Positions 1 through 8,943 of a DNA stretch of 64,000 bases are shown piece by piece. The position numbers and the translations under genes are program-made. How positions within the stretch are numbered: position 1 is the stretch's first letter; each line of letters opens with the position of its first letter. The stretch is from Candidatus Palauibacter polyketidifaciens. Lineage in GTDB: Bacteria; Gemmatimonadota; Gemmatimonadetes; Palauibacterales; Palauibacteraceae. The notes beneath the pieces were generated by a model, which was not told where the DNA came from, did no database searches, and saw nothing but the letters and a program-made list of their open reading frames with translations. The stretch lies in the NCBI RefSeq assembly GCF_947581785.1, contig NZ_CANPVO010000040.1:1-64000 (forward strand). Reading direction: 5' to 3'.

Positions 1-1219
1 CGGTCATGTTGGTCCCGATGCAGAAGATCACATCGGGCTTTTCCATGTCCTCGAGTGGATTCGACATCGCCCCCCGTCCGATTGAGGCCGCCAGACCGGC
101 GACCGTGGGGGCGTGTCAAGCACGGCTGCAGTTGTCGATCTGGTTCGTACCGAACGCGCCCCGGATGAACCGCTGCATCATGTAGGCCGCTTCGTGCGGC
201 GCACGTCCGGAGGCGACGCCGTACACGGAGTGCCTGCCGTGATTCTCCACCGCCGCCGTGAAACCCGCCGCCGCGCGGTCGAGGGCCGTGTCCCAGTCGG
301 TTTCGTGGAGTTCGCCGTCCTCGCCCCGCACCATCGGATAGGCGAGCCGGTCGGGGTGCTGCACGAAGTCGAACGCGAATTGTCCCTTGACGCAGAGAGC
401 GCCCTCGTTGGCGGGCCCGTCCATGGCCGGCTGGACGCCGATCAGCGTGTCCCCGCGGGACAGCAGGTCGACGGAGCACCCAACGCCGCAGTAGGGACAC
501 ACGGTACGCGTCTTCTCGGTCTCCCCCGGCACGTCCGCGTTCGCGAGCGCCTTGATGTCCGCGAGAGCGCCGGTCGGGCAGGTCTGTACGCACTGCCCGC
601 AGAACGTGCAGGCGGAGTCCCCCAGCAGGCCCTCGAACTCCGTCGTGATCTGTGTGTCGAACCCGCGATTCATGATCGAGATCGCGTAGTCGCCCTCCTG
701 TTCGGCGCAGACTCGCACGCAGCGATAGCAGGAAATGCAGTTGTCGTAGTCGCGGAGGATGAAGGGGTTGTCGTCGTCCGGCCGGCTGCGGCCGGACCTG
801 GCCCCGGCGAAGCGGCCCGTCCGGGCGTCGTAGCGGTCGAGCAGCACCGCCATCTCCTGCGAGGCGTACCCGGAGAGCGGATCGACATCCGTGTCGCGGT
901 TCTCGGAGGCGAGCATCTCCATGAGCACCCGGCGGTGCATGTCGAGCCGCGCCGAGCGGGTCGTCATCCGCATCCCGGGCTCCGCCCGCGTGGTGCAGGA
1001 GGCGACGGGGTTGCGGGCGCCCTCGAGTTCAACGATGCAGAGGCGGCAGGCACCGAAGGCTTCCAGACGCGGATCGTAGCACAGCGTCGGGATCTCCTTG
1101 CGATGCCGCTCGGAGATCTCGTAAAGGCTCTCGCCCCGACGGACGCCCACCTTCGCGCCGTCGAGCGTGATCTCGAAATCGAAGCCTGCGCCGTTACCCG
1201 AGTTGTCGCTCAAACCCAC
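1..1219 (-). CDS. fdhA: NAD-dependent formate dehydrogenase, molybdopterin/selenocysteine catalytic subunit (3' end outside window)
   Basis: Oxidises formate to CO2 at a Mo/W-bisMGD centre and passes electrons through Fe-S clusters to the NuoEF-like partner encoded upstream. An N-terminal NuoG-like [2Fe-2S] domain (about residues 10-85) is followed by two 4Fe-4S sets ([11 protein letters not shown] and [11 protein letters not shown], about 165-225) and the molybdopterin Fe4S4 motif CPYCGVGC near 240. The frame reaches TGA at 118-116 after NCSRA (residue 367) and continues openly as [20 protein letters not shown] to the window edge. This matches family members that carry Sec or Cys at that site, so the TGA is read as selenocysteine 368 and not as a stop. 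A SECIS hairpin follows. Start: GTG at 1219-1217 overlaps its own GGAGG; a TTG at 1213-1211, 5 nt after that GGAGG, is equally plausible. Reading the TGA as a stop would give a false 367-residue protein. Confidence 0.93.
86..104 (-). promoter_or_regulatory. Bacterial SECIS element of the formate dehydrogenase gene
   Basis: In the mRNA sense a perfect 7-bp stem (GGUCGCC pairing with GGCGGCC, one U-G pair) closes a 5-nt loop GGUCU, with 18 nt between the UGA and the loop. The GGUCU loop and the position match the E. coli fdhF SECIS that SelB recognises. The element is part of the coding sequence (VAGLAAS). Confidence 0.88.
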
Positions 1220-1328
1220 CTCCGGAGGCCCGGGGCGCTGCGCCGCTGGAAACTGCCGGGCCGACTAAAATGACGTGTCGCGCGCGCCACGACAAATCCG
1301 GCCATCGTTCCGGTCAAGGAATCTCTCG

Positions 1329-2993
1329 CTAGATGGAGTCGGCGACGTGCCTGGAGATGCGATCGGGGAAGTAGCGAATGAGGCTCTCGGTGATGAGGGG
1401 AGCGGCCTGCCCGAGTCCGCACGCGCTCGTCTGCATCATCGTGTCGCCGAGGTCGTGCACCTCGTCGATCCAGGCGGCGATCCCGGTCGGGCCCTCGCCG
1501 TGCAGGCGCTCGGTGAGGCGCTGCGTGCCGATGCGGCAGGGGAAACACTTGCCGCACGATTCCTCGGCAAAGAACTCCATGGCGGAATGGGCGACCTCGA
1601 TCATGTCCCGCGAGTCGTCGAAGACCATGATGCCGCCGGCGCCCAGGAACGACCCCTTCGAGCGGATATCGGGCTCGTCCAGCGTGACGGCGAGATCATC
1701 TCCCGCCAGGAAGCCGCCGGAGAGCCCCGCCATCGTCACCGCCTGGATCTTCCGCCCGCGCGGGACCCCGCCGGCCCAGTCGTCGATCAGCGTCATGAGG
1801 GGGAAGCCCATGGGCACTTCGTAGTTGCCGGGGCGAGCGACGTCCCCGGAGAGCGAGATCACCTTCGTGCCCGCGTGGTCCCCGATCCCGAGATCCCGAT
1901 ACCAGTCGGCGCCGTGCACGAGGATATGGGGCACGGAAGCCAGCGTTTCGACGTTGTTCACGACCGTGGGAAGATCCTCGTACCCGTGCGTCACCGGGAA
2001 GGGTGGCCGGTTGCGCGGAAACGGGTGCTTGCCCTCGAGGCTGTTGAGAAGGGACGTCTCCTCGCCGCAGATGTAAGCGCCCGCGCCGCGGCGTACCCAG
2101 AGGTCGAAGGGCCGTCCGGGCCCGAAGGCGTCCGGTCCCAGCAGCCCGGCGCCACGGGCCTCCTCCAGGGCCGTCTCCAGGATGCGCATCGTGTCCGGAT
2201 ACTCGTAGCGGAGGTAGATGAACCCGCGCGTGGCCCCCGTCGCGAAGCCGGCGGCGATCATCCCCTCGATCACCGCGTGCGGGTCGTAGTCCATCAGCGC
2301 CCGGTCCTTGAAGCAGCCCGGCTCTCCCTCGTCGGCATTGCAGACGATGGTCTTCGGCTCCCCCGCCGCCTCCGCCACGGCCCGCCACTTCCGCCCCGTG
2401 GGGAAGCCGGCGCCGCCCCGCCCCGCCAGACCGCTCGCGTCGATGACATCGAGGAGCGCATCGGGCCGCCCCCGGAGGGCATTCTCCAGACCCGCATAGC
2501 CGCCCGTCGCCCGATAGCCCGCCAGGGTGGCACGTCCGGGAGTTCGAATGTGCGCGAATACACATTCCTCAATGTCCGGCGGGACCGCGGGTGGAAGAGG
2601 AGAAGGCCGGCCGGAGAGATCCGCCACCGTCGTTCCGCAGAGAACCCGGTCACGGTCAAGGACCGGAATCGGCTCGTCGCAGCGACCGGGGCAGGGCATC
2701 GCGTGCGCGCCCGGCAGCGCGGCCAGCAGTTCGTCGGCCCCTGCCAGCGCGCAGATCGGTCCCGTGCAGACGCGGGGATGAGAGTAGCCCTCGGGGTCGC
2801 GGGAAAAGTGGTGGTAGAAGGTCACGGTGCCGAAGAGGTCAGCGATCGGAATCCGCAGATCCTCGGAGATGGCTCGGAGAGACGCCTCCGAGAGGCACCC
2901 ATCCCTCTCGTGGAAGTCATGCAGCAGGGGAAGCAGAGGAGCGGGCCGTGTCCGCCACTTCGCGAGCAGATCCGCGTCCGAGGGCGTGTTCAT
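1329..2993 (-). CDS. Formate dehydrogenase NAD/FMN subunit, fused NuoE-NuoF type
   Basis: Electron-output subunit of the formate dehydrogenase: accepts electrons from the catalytic subunit and reduces NAD+ at FMN. Residues about 1-125 are a NuoE-like thioredoxin-fold [2Fe-2S] domain with Cys pairs in VCTGPIC and PCPGRC. From about 145 a NuoF-type domain has the FMN/NADH glycine motif GRGGAGFPTGRKW, GAGAYICGEETSLLNSLEG, and the 4Fe-4S ligands ESCGKCFPC plus a later Cys in SACGLG. At 554 residues it equals NuoE plus NuoF in one chain, as in some soluble NAD-dependent formate dehydrogenases and NAD-reducing hydrogenases. ATG at 2993 was chosen because the open frame upstream shows no family similarity. 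It lies 109 nt upstream of fdhA and is likely co-transcribed with it. Confidence 0.93.
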   Translation of the reverse strand: MNTPSDADLLAKWRTRPAPLLPLLHDFHERDGCLSEASLRAISEDLRIPIADLFGTVTFYHHFSRDPEGYSHPRVCTGPICALAGADELLAALPGAHAMPCPGRCDEPIPVLDRDRVLCGTTVADLSGRPSPLPPAVPPDIEECVFAHIRTPGRATLAGYRATGGYAGLENALRGRPDALLDVIDASGLAGRGGAGFPTGRKWRAVAEAAGEPKTIVCNADEGEPGCFKDRALMDYDPHAVIEGMIAAGFATGATRGFIYLRYEYPDTMRILETALEEARGAGLLGPDAFGPGRPFDLWVRRGAGAYICGEETSLLNSLEGKHPFPRNRPPFPVTHGYEDLPTVVNNVETLASVPHILVHGADWYRDLGIGDHAGTKVISLSGDVARPGNYEVPMGFPLMTLIDDWAGGVPRGRKIQAVTMAGLSGGFLAGDDLAVTLDEPDIRSKGSFLGAGGIMVFDDSRDMIEVAHSAMEFFAEESCGKCFPCRIGTQRLTERLHGEGPTGIAAWIDEVHDLGDTMMQTSACGLGQAAPLITESLIRYFPDRISRHVADSI

Positions 2994-3119
2994 GCCGTCA
3001 TAGTTACCCGCCGACACGAATAGCGGCAAACGACTTTCGGCACCGCCCCGGCGCTGGACACGACGGTCGACGGAGCGCTTGCTCCGGCACCCCGGAGTTC
3101 GACACCGTAGCTTCGGCCC

Positions 3120-3956
3120 ATGATTACGCCCCGAAGGAACACCGCCCGCGTCGACATCGATCGCGTCTCCGAAGCCTCGAGCCGAAGGCGGCGCGACGCC
3201 GTCGCGGTCGAAGAGCCGCTCGAGATCCGGATCGCGCCCGCGGACGGGGGAGAGCACCAGGTGGCCGTGACGATGCGGACGCCGGGAGATGACTTCGACC
3301 TCACGGCCGGGTTCCTCTTCTCGGAGGGGCTGCTGGGACAGCGCTCCGAACTCGCCGATCTGCGGTACTGCGTCGACGTGGAAACGCAGGAGTACAATAT
3401 CGTCACCGCGCACCTGACCGAGACGGCGCGCTTCGACCCGGCGGAGCTGACCCGGAACTTCTATACGACATCGAGCTGCGGCGTCTGCGGAAAGGCCTCC
3501 CTGGAGGCGATCGAGATCCGGGGCTGTGCGCCCCTGCCGGCCGAGGGGCCGACCGTCGCGGCGGAGATCGTGCGCACCCTCCCGGAAGCGCTTCGCCGCC
3601 GCCAGCCGGTGTTCGAACGGACGGGCGGGCTGCACGCGGCCGGCCTGTTCGACACGGACGGTGAGCTGCGTCTCCTGCGCGAAGACATCGGACGCCACAA
3701 TGCGCTCGACAAGGTGATCGGAGACCGATTCCTCCAGGGGGATCTGCCGCTGGGGAATACGGTGCTGGCCGTGAGCGGCCGGGCCTCCTTCGAGATCATG
3801 CAGAAGGCGCTCGCCGCCGGAATCCCGATCGTGGCGGCCGTGGGCGCCCCCTCGAGCCTCGCCGTCGACGTGGCCGCGGAGTTCGGGATGACGCTAATAG
3901 GCTTCGCGAAGCCGACGGGATTCAACATCTACACGGGGCGCCACCGCGTCGGCTGA
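3120..3956 (+). CDS. fdhD: Formate dehydrogenase accessory sulfurtransferase FdhD
   Basis: Transfers sulfur from a cysteine desulfurase to the Mo-bisMGD cofactor, which formate dehydrogenase needs for activity. The 278-residue length fits the family. The sulfur-relay CxxC is C120/C123 in SSCGVCG; family blocks TGGLHAAGLFD (about 168-178) and EDIGRHNALDKVIG (about 188-201) are intact. It is divergent from the formate dehydrogenase genes across a 126-nt shared promoter region (2994-3119), a common arrangement. No strong ribosome-binding site precedes the ATG. Its presence supports a working formate dehydrogenase despite the in-frame TGA in that gene. Confidence 0.97.
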   Translation: MITPRRNTARVDIDRVSEASSRRRRDAVAVEEPLEIRIAPADGGEHQVAVTMRTPGDDFDLTAGFLFSEGLLGQRSELADLRYCVDVETQEYNIVTAHLTETARFDPAELTRNFYTTSSCGVCGKASLEAIEIRGCAPLPAEGPTVAAEIVRTLPEALRRRQPVFERTGGLHAAGLFDTDGELRLLREDIGRHNALDKVIGDRFLQGDLPLGNTVLAVSGRASFEIMQKALAAGIPIVAAVGAPSSLAVDVAAEFGMTLIGFAKPTGFNIYTGRHRVG

Positions 3957-3967
3957 CGAGCTGGAAT

Positions 3968-4032
3968 GACCCCGGCCCCCCGCACTGATCGGACACGACG
4001 TGAACGCGCGGTCGCCACGGGCTGCCGGGGTC
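3968..4032. terminator. Candidate bidirectional terminator between convergent genes
   Basis: A perfect 9-bp inverted repeat (GACCCCGGC at 3968-3976, GCCGGGGTC at 4024-4032) encloses 47 nt between the ends of fdhD and the flavoprotein gene. The long loop and missing T-run make this weak. Confidence 0.3.
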
Positions 4033-4033
4033 C

Positions 4034-5503
4034 TCAAGGCGGCAGGGACCGCCCGATCCTGAGCGCGAGGTCGACGGCCGACTTCCTCCATCCCGTCAGC
4101 GTCGATCTGCGGTAGGCGTCGGCGGTACGCTTCACACCCTCGCTCATCGTCGGATAGGGATGAACCAGCGACCCGAGCGTCCCCAGCTTCACCCCCGCCT
4201 TCATGGCGAGCGAGATCTCCGCGATCATCGTCCCTGCGCCCGGCGCGAGGATATGTCCGCCCAGGATCCGGCCCCCCTTGCCGACGACGACCTTGACCCT
4301 GCCCATGGCGGCGCGCTCGGCGATCGCCCGGTCCAGGTTCCCGATGTCGTAGACGTGCGCGGACACCGCGGACCCGTGGCGATCCACGGCCTCGGCTTCC
4401 GTGAGCCCGACGTGGGCGAGTTCGGGCTCCGTGTACGTGCACCACGGGATCACGCCGTAGTCGATGTTCGCGCGCACGGGAAAGAGGGCGTTCTGCACGA
4501 CGGTGCGCGCTTCGTGGTCGGCGACGTGGGTGAACAGGAAACCGCCGATGACATCGCCGGCGGCGAAGATGTGTTTCCTGGACGTGCGCAGCTTCGAATC
4601 GACGGTGACCCAGCCCTTCGCGGTCTCCACCCCTGCCGCGTCGAGTCCCATGTCCTCCGTATTCGGAGCACGCCCCGCGGCGACCAGCACCTCGTCGACC
4701 TCGAACATCTCGGGCGCGCTCGCCGGGTGGTCGCCGCCTGCGTCCCCGGCGGCGGCGATCGTCACCTGCCGCCGGTCGCCCGCCCGGTCGACCCGGGTCA
4801 CGACGTGGCCGGTCCGGACCTCGATGCCCTCCTCACGCAGCCTGCTCGTCAGCAGTTCTCCCAGCTCCGGCTCCTCGCGCACCATGAGCCGGTCGAGCAA
4901 CTCCACCACCGTGACGTCCGAGCCGAGGCGGCGGAAGGCCTGGGCGAGTTCGACGCCGATCGGCCCGCCGCCGACCACGGCGAGCGACGCGGGGATCGTG
5001 TCGCGGTCGAAGGCCTCGGCGTGCGTGAAGTAACCCGCCTCCGCGAGTCCCGGGATCGGCGGCACGGCCGCTCTGGAGCCGGTGGCGATGACGAAACGGC
5101 GCGCACGGATGCGGCGGCCGTCCACCTCCACTTCGTGCGGCGAAACGAAGCGAGCCGCACCCTCGACCACATCGACGCCCATGGCCCGAAAACGCTCCGG
5201 ATCATCGTGCGGCTCGATCTCGGCCCGAGCGGCCCGGACGCTGGCGAGAACGTCCGCTCCCTCGATCGAGGGTTGGACGGGCCGCAGCCCGTGCGCGGCG
5301 GCGTCACGAAAATGATGGGCCACCCGGGCCGAGCTGATCAGCGCCTTGGAGGGCACGCATCCGGTCCAGAGGCAGTCGCCGCCGAGGCGGTCGCGCTCGA
5401 TCAGCGCCACGCTCGCGCCCAGCCCCGCGCTCCCGGCGGCCGTCACGAGACCCGCCGTACCTCCGCCAATGGCGACGATGTCGAACATCCCGTCTCGATC
5501 CAC
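4034..5503 (-). CDS. FAD-dependent pyridine nucleotide-disulfide oxidoreductase (mercuric reductase / dihydrolipoamide dehydrogenase-like)
   Basis: Class I flavoprotein disulfide reductase. It has an N-terminal FAD dinucleotide fold (IGGGTAGLVTA), the redox-active pair GGDCLWTGCVPSKAL (CxxxxC), an NAD(P)H fold (VVGGGPIGVELAQ) and a C-terminal dimerisation domain with HPYPTMSEGVKRTADAY, where true dihydrolipoamide dehydrogenases have HxxxTxxE-type ends. There is no heavy-metal-associated N-terminal domain and no C-terminal vicinal Cys pair, so mercury reduction is not supported; the electron acceptor is unknown. Start: ATG at 5518 has no ribosome-binding site. A GTG five codons later (5503) sits 7 nt after GGGGAG and is preferred; ATG 5488 is a third option. 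It is divergent from the ceramide cassette. Confidence 0.88.
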   Translation of the reverse strand: MDRDGMFDIVAIGGGTAGLVTAAGSAGLGASVALIERDRLGGDCLWTGCVPSKALISSARVAHHFRDAAAHGLRPVQPSIEGADVLASVRAARAEIEPHDDPERFRAMGVDVVEGAARFVSPHEVEVDGRRIRARRFVIATGSRAAVPPIPGLAEAGYFTHAEAFDRDTIPASLAVVGGGPIGVELAQAFRRLGSDVTVVELLDRLMVREEPELGELLTSRLREEGIEVRTGHVVTRVDRAGDRRQVTIAAAGDAGGDHPASAPEMFEVDEVLVAAGRAPNTEDMGLDAAGVETAKGWVTVDSKLRTSRKHIFAAGDVIGGFLFTHVADHEARTVVQNALFPVRANIDYGVIPWCTYTEPELAHVGLTEAEAVDRHGSAVSAHVYDIGNLDRAIAERAAMGRVKVVVGKGGRILGGHILAPGAGTMIAEISLAMKAGVKLGTLGSLVHPYPTMSEGVKRTADAYRRSTLTGWRKSAVDLALRIGRSLPP

Positions 5504-5570
5504 GTTGCTACTCCCCATGAACGGTCGATTTTCCTTGCCGGGCGTCCCGATTCCGGCTTAGCTTCGCTTC

Positions 5571-6818
5571 GTGCAGAATCCTACGCCCCAAGCTGCGGTG
5601 TCCCGGTCGGGCTCAATGAAAAGCCGCGTCCAGCCGCCTCCGATCCTCGACAAGTGTCGTGAACTAGCGACCGTGAACGACCTTCGCGAGGCCGGCCTCT
5701 ATCCGTACTTCATGCCCATTGAGGCCTCGCACGACACCTGGGTCGTCATCGACGGCGCCCGCAAGATCATGGTGGGCTCCAACAATTACATGGGGCTCAC
5801 GCACGATCCGCGCGTCCTTGAGGCGGCCCGCGACGCGCTCAACAAGTTCGGAAGCGGCAATACGGGCAGCCGCTTCCTCAACGGCAACCTCAACCTGCAT
5901 GAGCAGCTCGAGGACGAGCTCGCCGACTTCACCGGCATGGAGGCGGCGCTCGTATTCTCGACCGGCTACCAGACGAATCTGGGCACGCTGGGCGCGTTGA
6001 TCGGTCGCGCGGACACGGTCTACATCGACAAGCTGGACCACGCGAGCCTCCAGGACGGCGTACGTCTGGGGCTCGGCCGCACGCGACGCTTCAACCACAA
6101 CGACTTCGCCACGCTGCGCCGCATGCTCGAGGCCGAGAAGCCCTCGCGCGGCAAGCTCATCGCGGTGGACGGCGTGTACAGCATGGAAGGCGACATCGCC
6201 GACCTGCCCACCCTCGTCGAGCTGAGGCGAGAGTACGGCGCGGCCATCCTGGTGGATGACGCGCACGCCGTGGGCGTGCTGGGAGAAACCGGGGCGGGCA
6301 CCGCGGAGCACTGGGGACTCACCGACGAAGTGGACCTGATCCTCGGCACGTTCTCGAAGTCCTTCGCCTCGATCGGCGGCTTCGTTGCGGGCCGCGCGGA
6401 CGTCATCGACTACCTCCAGCACAACGCCCGCGCCCTCATGTTCAGCGCGAGCATGCCACCCGCCTCTGCCGCCACCGTGCTGAAGGCGCTGGAGATCATC
6501 CGCGACGAGCCGGAACGCCGGGAGCAGCTCTGGAAGAACACGCACAGGATGATGGAAGGCTTCAAGTCGATCGGGTTCGACATCGGGCCGACCGAGACTC
6601 CGATCGTCCCCATTCTCATCGGGCCCATGGAGAAGACCTTCGTGTTCTGGCGAGCCCTGTTCGAGGCGGGCGTCTTCTCGAACCCGGTCGTTCCGCCCGC
6701 CGTTCCCGAGGGGAGTTGCCGCCTGCGCACGAGCTACATGGCCACGCACACGGACGACGATCTCGATTTCGTGCTCGAGCAGGTGGAGCGCGTGGGGAAG
6801 AAGCTCGGCGTCGTCTGA
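5571..6818 (+). CDS. spt: Serine palmitoyltransferase (alpha-oxoamine synthase family)
   Basis: PLP enzyme predicted to condense L-serine with a long acyl thioester to give 3-ketosphinganine, the first step of sphingolipid synthesis. 415 residues, close to the Sphingomonas enzyme. From the GTG start, the PLP lysine is K263 in GTFSKSFASIGG, the cofactor Asp lies in VDDAHAVG (about 228-235) and the ring-stacking His is H157 in DKLDHASL. The same fold includes BioF and Kbl. The SPT call rests on what follows: a GNAT-like protein and an epimerase-type reductase in the order expected for ceramide synthesis, with no biotin or threonine genes nearby. The GTG start has no clear ribosome-binding site; ATG at 5616 is an alternative. 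Confidence 0.82.
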   Translation: MQNPTPQAAVSRSGSMKSRVQPPPILDKCRELATVNDLREAGLYPYFMPIEASHDTWVVIDGARKIMVGSNNYMGLTHDPRVLEAARDALNKFGSGNTGSRFLNGNLNLHEQLEDELADFTGMEAALVFSTGYQTNLGTLGALIGRADTVYIDKLDHASLQDGVRLGLGRTRRFNHNDFATLRRMLEAEKPSRGKLIAVDGVYSMEGDIADLPTLVELRREYGAAILVDDAHAVGVLGETGAGTAEHWGLTDEVDLILGTFSKSFASIGGFVAGRADVIDYLQHNARALMFSASMPPASAATVLKALEIIRDEPERREQLWKNTHRMMEGFKSIGFDIGPTETPIVPILIGPMEKTFVFWRALFEAGVFSNPVVPPAVPEGSCRLRTSYMATHTDDDLDFVLEQVERVGKKLGVV

Positions 6819-6834
6819 ACCGGCGCCTCCCACT

Positions 6835-7965
6835 ATGACGAATCTCGCTTCCTCCCTGCGCGTCGTCCCCGTCGAGAGCCGCGCCGACCTCAAGCGCTTC
6901 ATCGCCCTGCCGTGGTCGATCTATCGGGGCGACCCCGACTGGGTCCCCCCGCTGAAAAGGGACGTGCGTGCGGCCTTCGATCCCGCGAAACACCCGTTCC
7001 ACCTGCACTCGGAAGTCCAGCCCTACCTCGCCTTGCGCGACGGCCGGGCCGTGGGCCGGGTCTGCGCGATCCGGAACCGGAATCATGAGCGGCTGCACGA
7101 CGAATCGGTGGGGTTCTTCGGCTGGTTCGAGTGCGTCGACGACCCCGAGGTGGCCGGGGCGCTGCTCGACGCGGTTCGGGCCTGGCTCCGCGAACGCGGC
7201 CTTACAGCGATGCGGGGCCCCACGAGCTTCTCGACCAATGAGACCTGTGGCCTCCTCATCGACGGAGATCCCGGACCGCCGGTCGTGCTCATGCCCTACA
7301 ACCCGCCGTACTACCCCGGGCTGCTGGAGGCTGCCGGGCTGCGAAAGGTGAAGGATCTCTTCGCCTGGCTCATGAAGAAGGGCGATTGGCCGCCGCACCT
7401 CTTCCGCGCCGAGAAGGTCGCGACACGCCGGTACGGCATCCGGATCAAGACGATGGACATGTCCCGATTCGACGAAGAACTCGGCCGCGTCCAGCGCCTG
7501 TACAACGCGGCCTGGGAGAAGAACTGGGGTTTCGTCCCCATGACCGAGGCCGAGATGGATCACATGGCGGCCGAACTCAAGCCCATACTCGACCCCGAAC
7601 TCGCGCTCTTCGCCGAGACGCCGGAGGGCGAGACCGCCGGCTTCGCTCTCGCGCTACCGGACTTCAACCAGGTGCTGCGCCGGATGAACGGAAGACTCTT
7701 CCCCTTCGGGATTCTCAAGGCGCTCATCTACAGGCGGCAGATCACGTGCATGCGCGTCATCATCCTCGGCCTTGCCGAGGAATGGCGCGGCAAGGCCGTC
7801 GATGTCCTCCTCTACCTCTGGCTGTTCAGGAAGGGGATCGCCGCCGGGATGACGTCCGCCGAGCAGTCGTGGATCCTCGAGGACAACCAGAAGATGAACC
7901 AGGCGATCGAGCGTCTCGGTGGCAGGATGTACCGAACCTACCGGCTGTACGAAGCGGCGCTGTAG
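6835..7965 (+). CDS. bcerS: GNAT-like N-acyltransferase, candidate bacterial ceramide synthase
   Basis: 376-residue protein with GNAT-type features in its second half (acetyl-CoA-fold-like stretch around RVIILGLAEEWRGKAVDVLLY, then SAEQSWILEDNQKMNQAIERLGG near the C terminus). Proteins of this type, often annotated only as GNAT acetyltransferases, include the ceramide synthase described in Caulobacter crescentus, which N-acylates 3-ketosphinganine. The gene lies 16 nt after spt and 24 nt before a CerR-like reductase, so the operon makes this role likely. Unlike eukaryotic Lag1 ceramide synthases it has no row of membrane helices. The substrate chain length cannot be read from the sequence. 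Confidence 0.75.
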   Translation: MTNLASSLRVVPVESRADLKRFIALPWSIYRGDPDWVPPLKRDVRAAFDPAKHPFHLHSEVQPYLALRDGRAVGRVCAIRNRNHERLHDESVGFFGWFECVDDPEVAGALLDAVRAWLRERGLTAMRGPTSFSTNETCGLLIDGDPGPPVVLMPYNPPYYPGLLEAAGLRKVKDLFAWLMKKGDWPPHLFRAEKVATRRYGIRIKTMDMSRFDEELGRVQRLYNAAWEKNWGFVPMTEAEMDHMAAELKPILDPELALFAETPEGETAGFALALPDFNQVLRRMNGRLFPFGILKALIYRRQITCMRVIILGLAEEWRGKAVDVLLYLWLFRKGIAAGMTSAEQSWILEDNQKMNQAIERLGGRMYRTYRLYEAAL

Positions 7966-7989
7966 GCGCTTTACTATGTCGCTTTACTC

Positions 7990-8943
7990 ATGGCATCAGT
8001 CTTTCTGACGGGGGGAAGCGGGTTCCTCGGCGGTCATCTCGCCGAGGCCCTCGTCGCGGCCGGACACCAGGTCACGGCGAGCGTGCGGCGAACGAGCGAC
8101 ACGCGTCATCTCGACCCTCTGGAGCTGAAGAAGGTCGAACTCGATCTAGGGGCGGAGGACACGTCGGAGGCGGCCGCGACACTCGCGGGCTGCTCCGCCG
8201 TCGTCCACTGCGGTGCGCTCACGCGGGCGCGCAACGAGTCGGAGTTCATGGCCGTAAATGCGGTCGGGACACGGAGGCTCGCAGAGGCGGCGGCGGAGGC
8301 GGGAGTCCGGCGGTTCGTCTTCATCAGCAGCCTCGCCGCCCGGGGTCCGGATGGCGCGGACGGCCCGGTGAGCCCGTACGGCCGGTCGAAAGCCGAAGCG
8401 GAGGCCGCGCTCGCCGGCATCGGCGGGTCGATAGAGGTCGTCGTACTCCGCCCGGGAGGCGTCTACGGCCCGCGCGACTCCGACCTGCTGCCGCTCTTCC
8501 GGCTGGCGGCGCGCGGGTGGACCGCGATTCCGCGGAGCCGTGCGCCCCTGCAGCCGGTGTACGTTGCCGATGTCGTCTCGGCCGTCCTCGCCGCCCTCGA
8601 GGCGGCGCCGGCGCCGCGCCCGCTTCCCATCGCGGCGGCGGAGCGCCATACCTGGCGCGCGCTGGCGAGCGCGCTAATGGCCGCCGTCGACCGCCCGGGC
8701 CGCGTCCTGCGGCTGCCATCCGCCCTCTTTCTCACCGTCGGGGCGCTGTCGGAACTCGCGGGCCGCCTGACGGGGAAGGCCCCCGCGTTCGACCGGAGGC
8801 GCGCGCGCGATCTGTCCGCATACGCCTGGACCTGTGACATCGAGTCGAGCCGGAGATATCTCGACCCTTGGCGTCCGCGGGTCGGCATCGACGAGGGGCT
8901 CGCGCGCACCGCCGAGTGGTATCGCCGCATGGGCTGGCTGTGA
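7990..8943 (+). CDS. cerR: NAD-dependent epimerase/dehydratase-type reductase, candidate ceramide reductase
   Basis: Extended short-chain dehydrogenase of 317 residues: N-terminal Rossmann motif TGGSGFLGGHLAE, VVHCGA region, FISSLAARG, and the catalytic YGRSK (Tyr-x3-Lys). In the bacterial ceramide pathway the reduction of 3-oxo-ceramide (or 3-ketosphinganine) is done by such an epimerase-family protein and not by the eukaryotic KDSR type. Position third in the spt operon supports the role. The generic alternative is a nucleotide-sugar epimerase or steroid-type dehydrogenase. The stop TGA overlaps the GTG of the PAP2 gene, implying translational coupling. Confidence 0.75.
   Translation: MASVFLTGGSGFLGGHLAEALVAAGHQVTASVRRTSDTRHLDPLELKKVELDLGAEDTSEAAATLAGCSAVVHCGALTRARNESEFMAVNAVGTRRLAEAAAEAGVRRFVFISSLAARGPDGADGPVSPYGRSKAEAEAALAGIGGSIEVVVLRPGGVYGPRDSDLLPLFRLAARGWTAIPRSRAPLQPVYVADVVSAVLAALEAAPAPRPLPIAAAERHTWRALASALMAAVDRPGRVLRLPSALFLTVGALSELAGRLTGKAPAFDRRRARDLSAYAWTCDIESSRRYLDPWRPRVGIDEGLARTAEWYRRMGWL

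Noticed and set aside
113-1273. Long plus-strand open frame opposite the formate dehydrogenase gene
   Set aside because: Arg/Gly/Val-rich sequence without motifs, antisense to a well-supported gene; typical shadow frame of GC-rich DNA.
4034-5503. True mercuric reductase or a mer operon
   Set aside because: No heavy-metal domain, no C-terminal Cys pair, and no merR/T/P neighbours.
5571-6818. Kbl or BioF instead of serine palmitoyltransferase
   Set aside because: Same fold, but neighbours are a GNAT-like acyltransferase, a reductase and a PAP2 protein; no threonine dehydrogenase or biotin genes are near.
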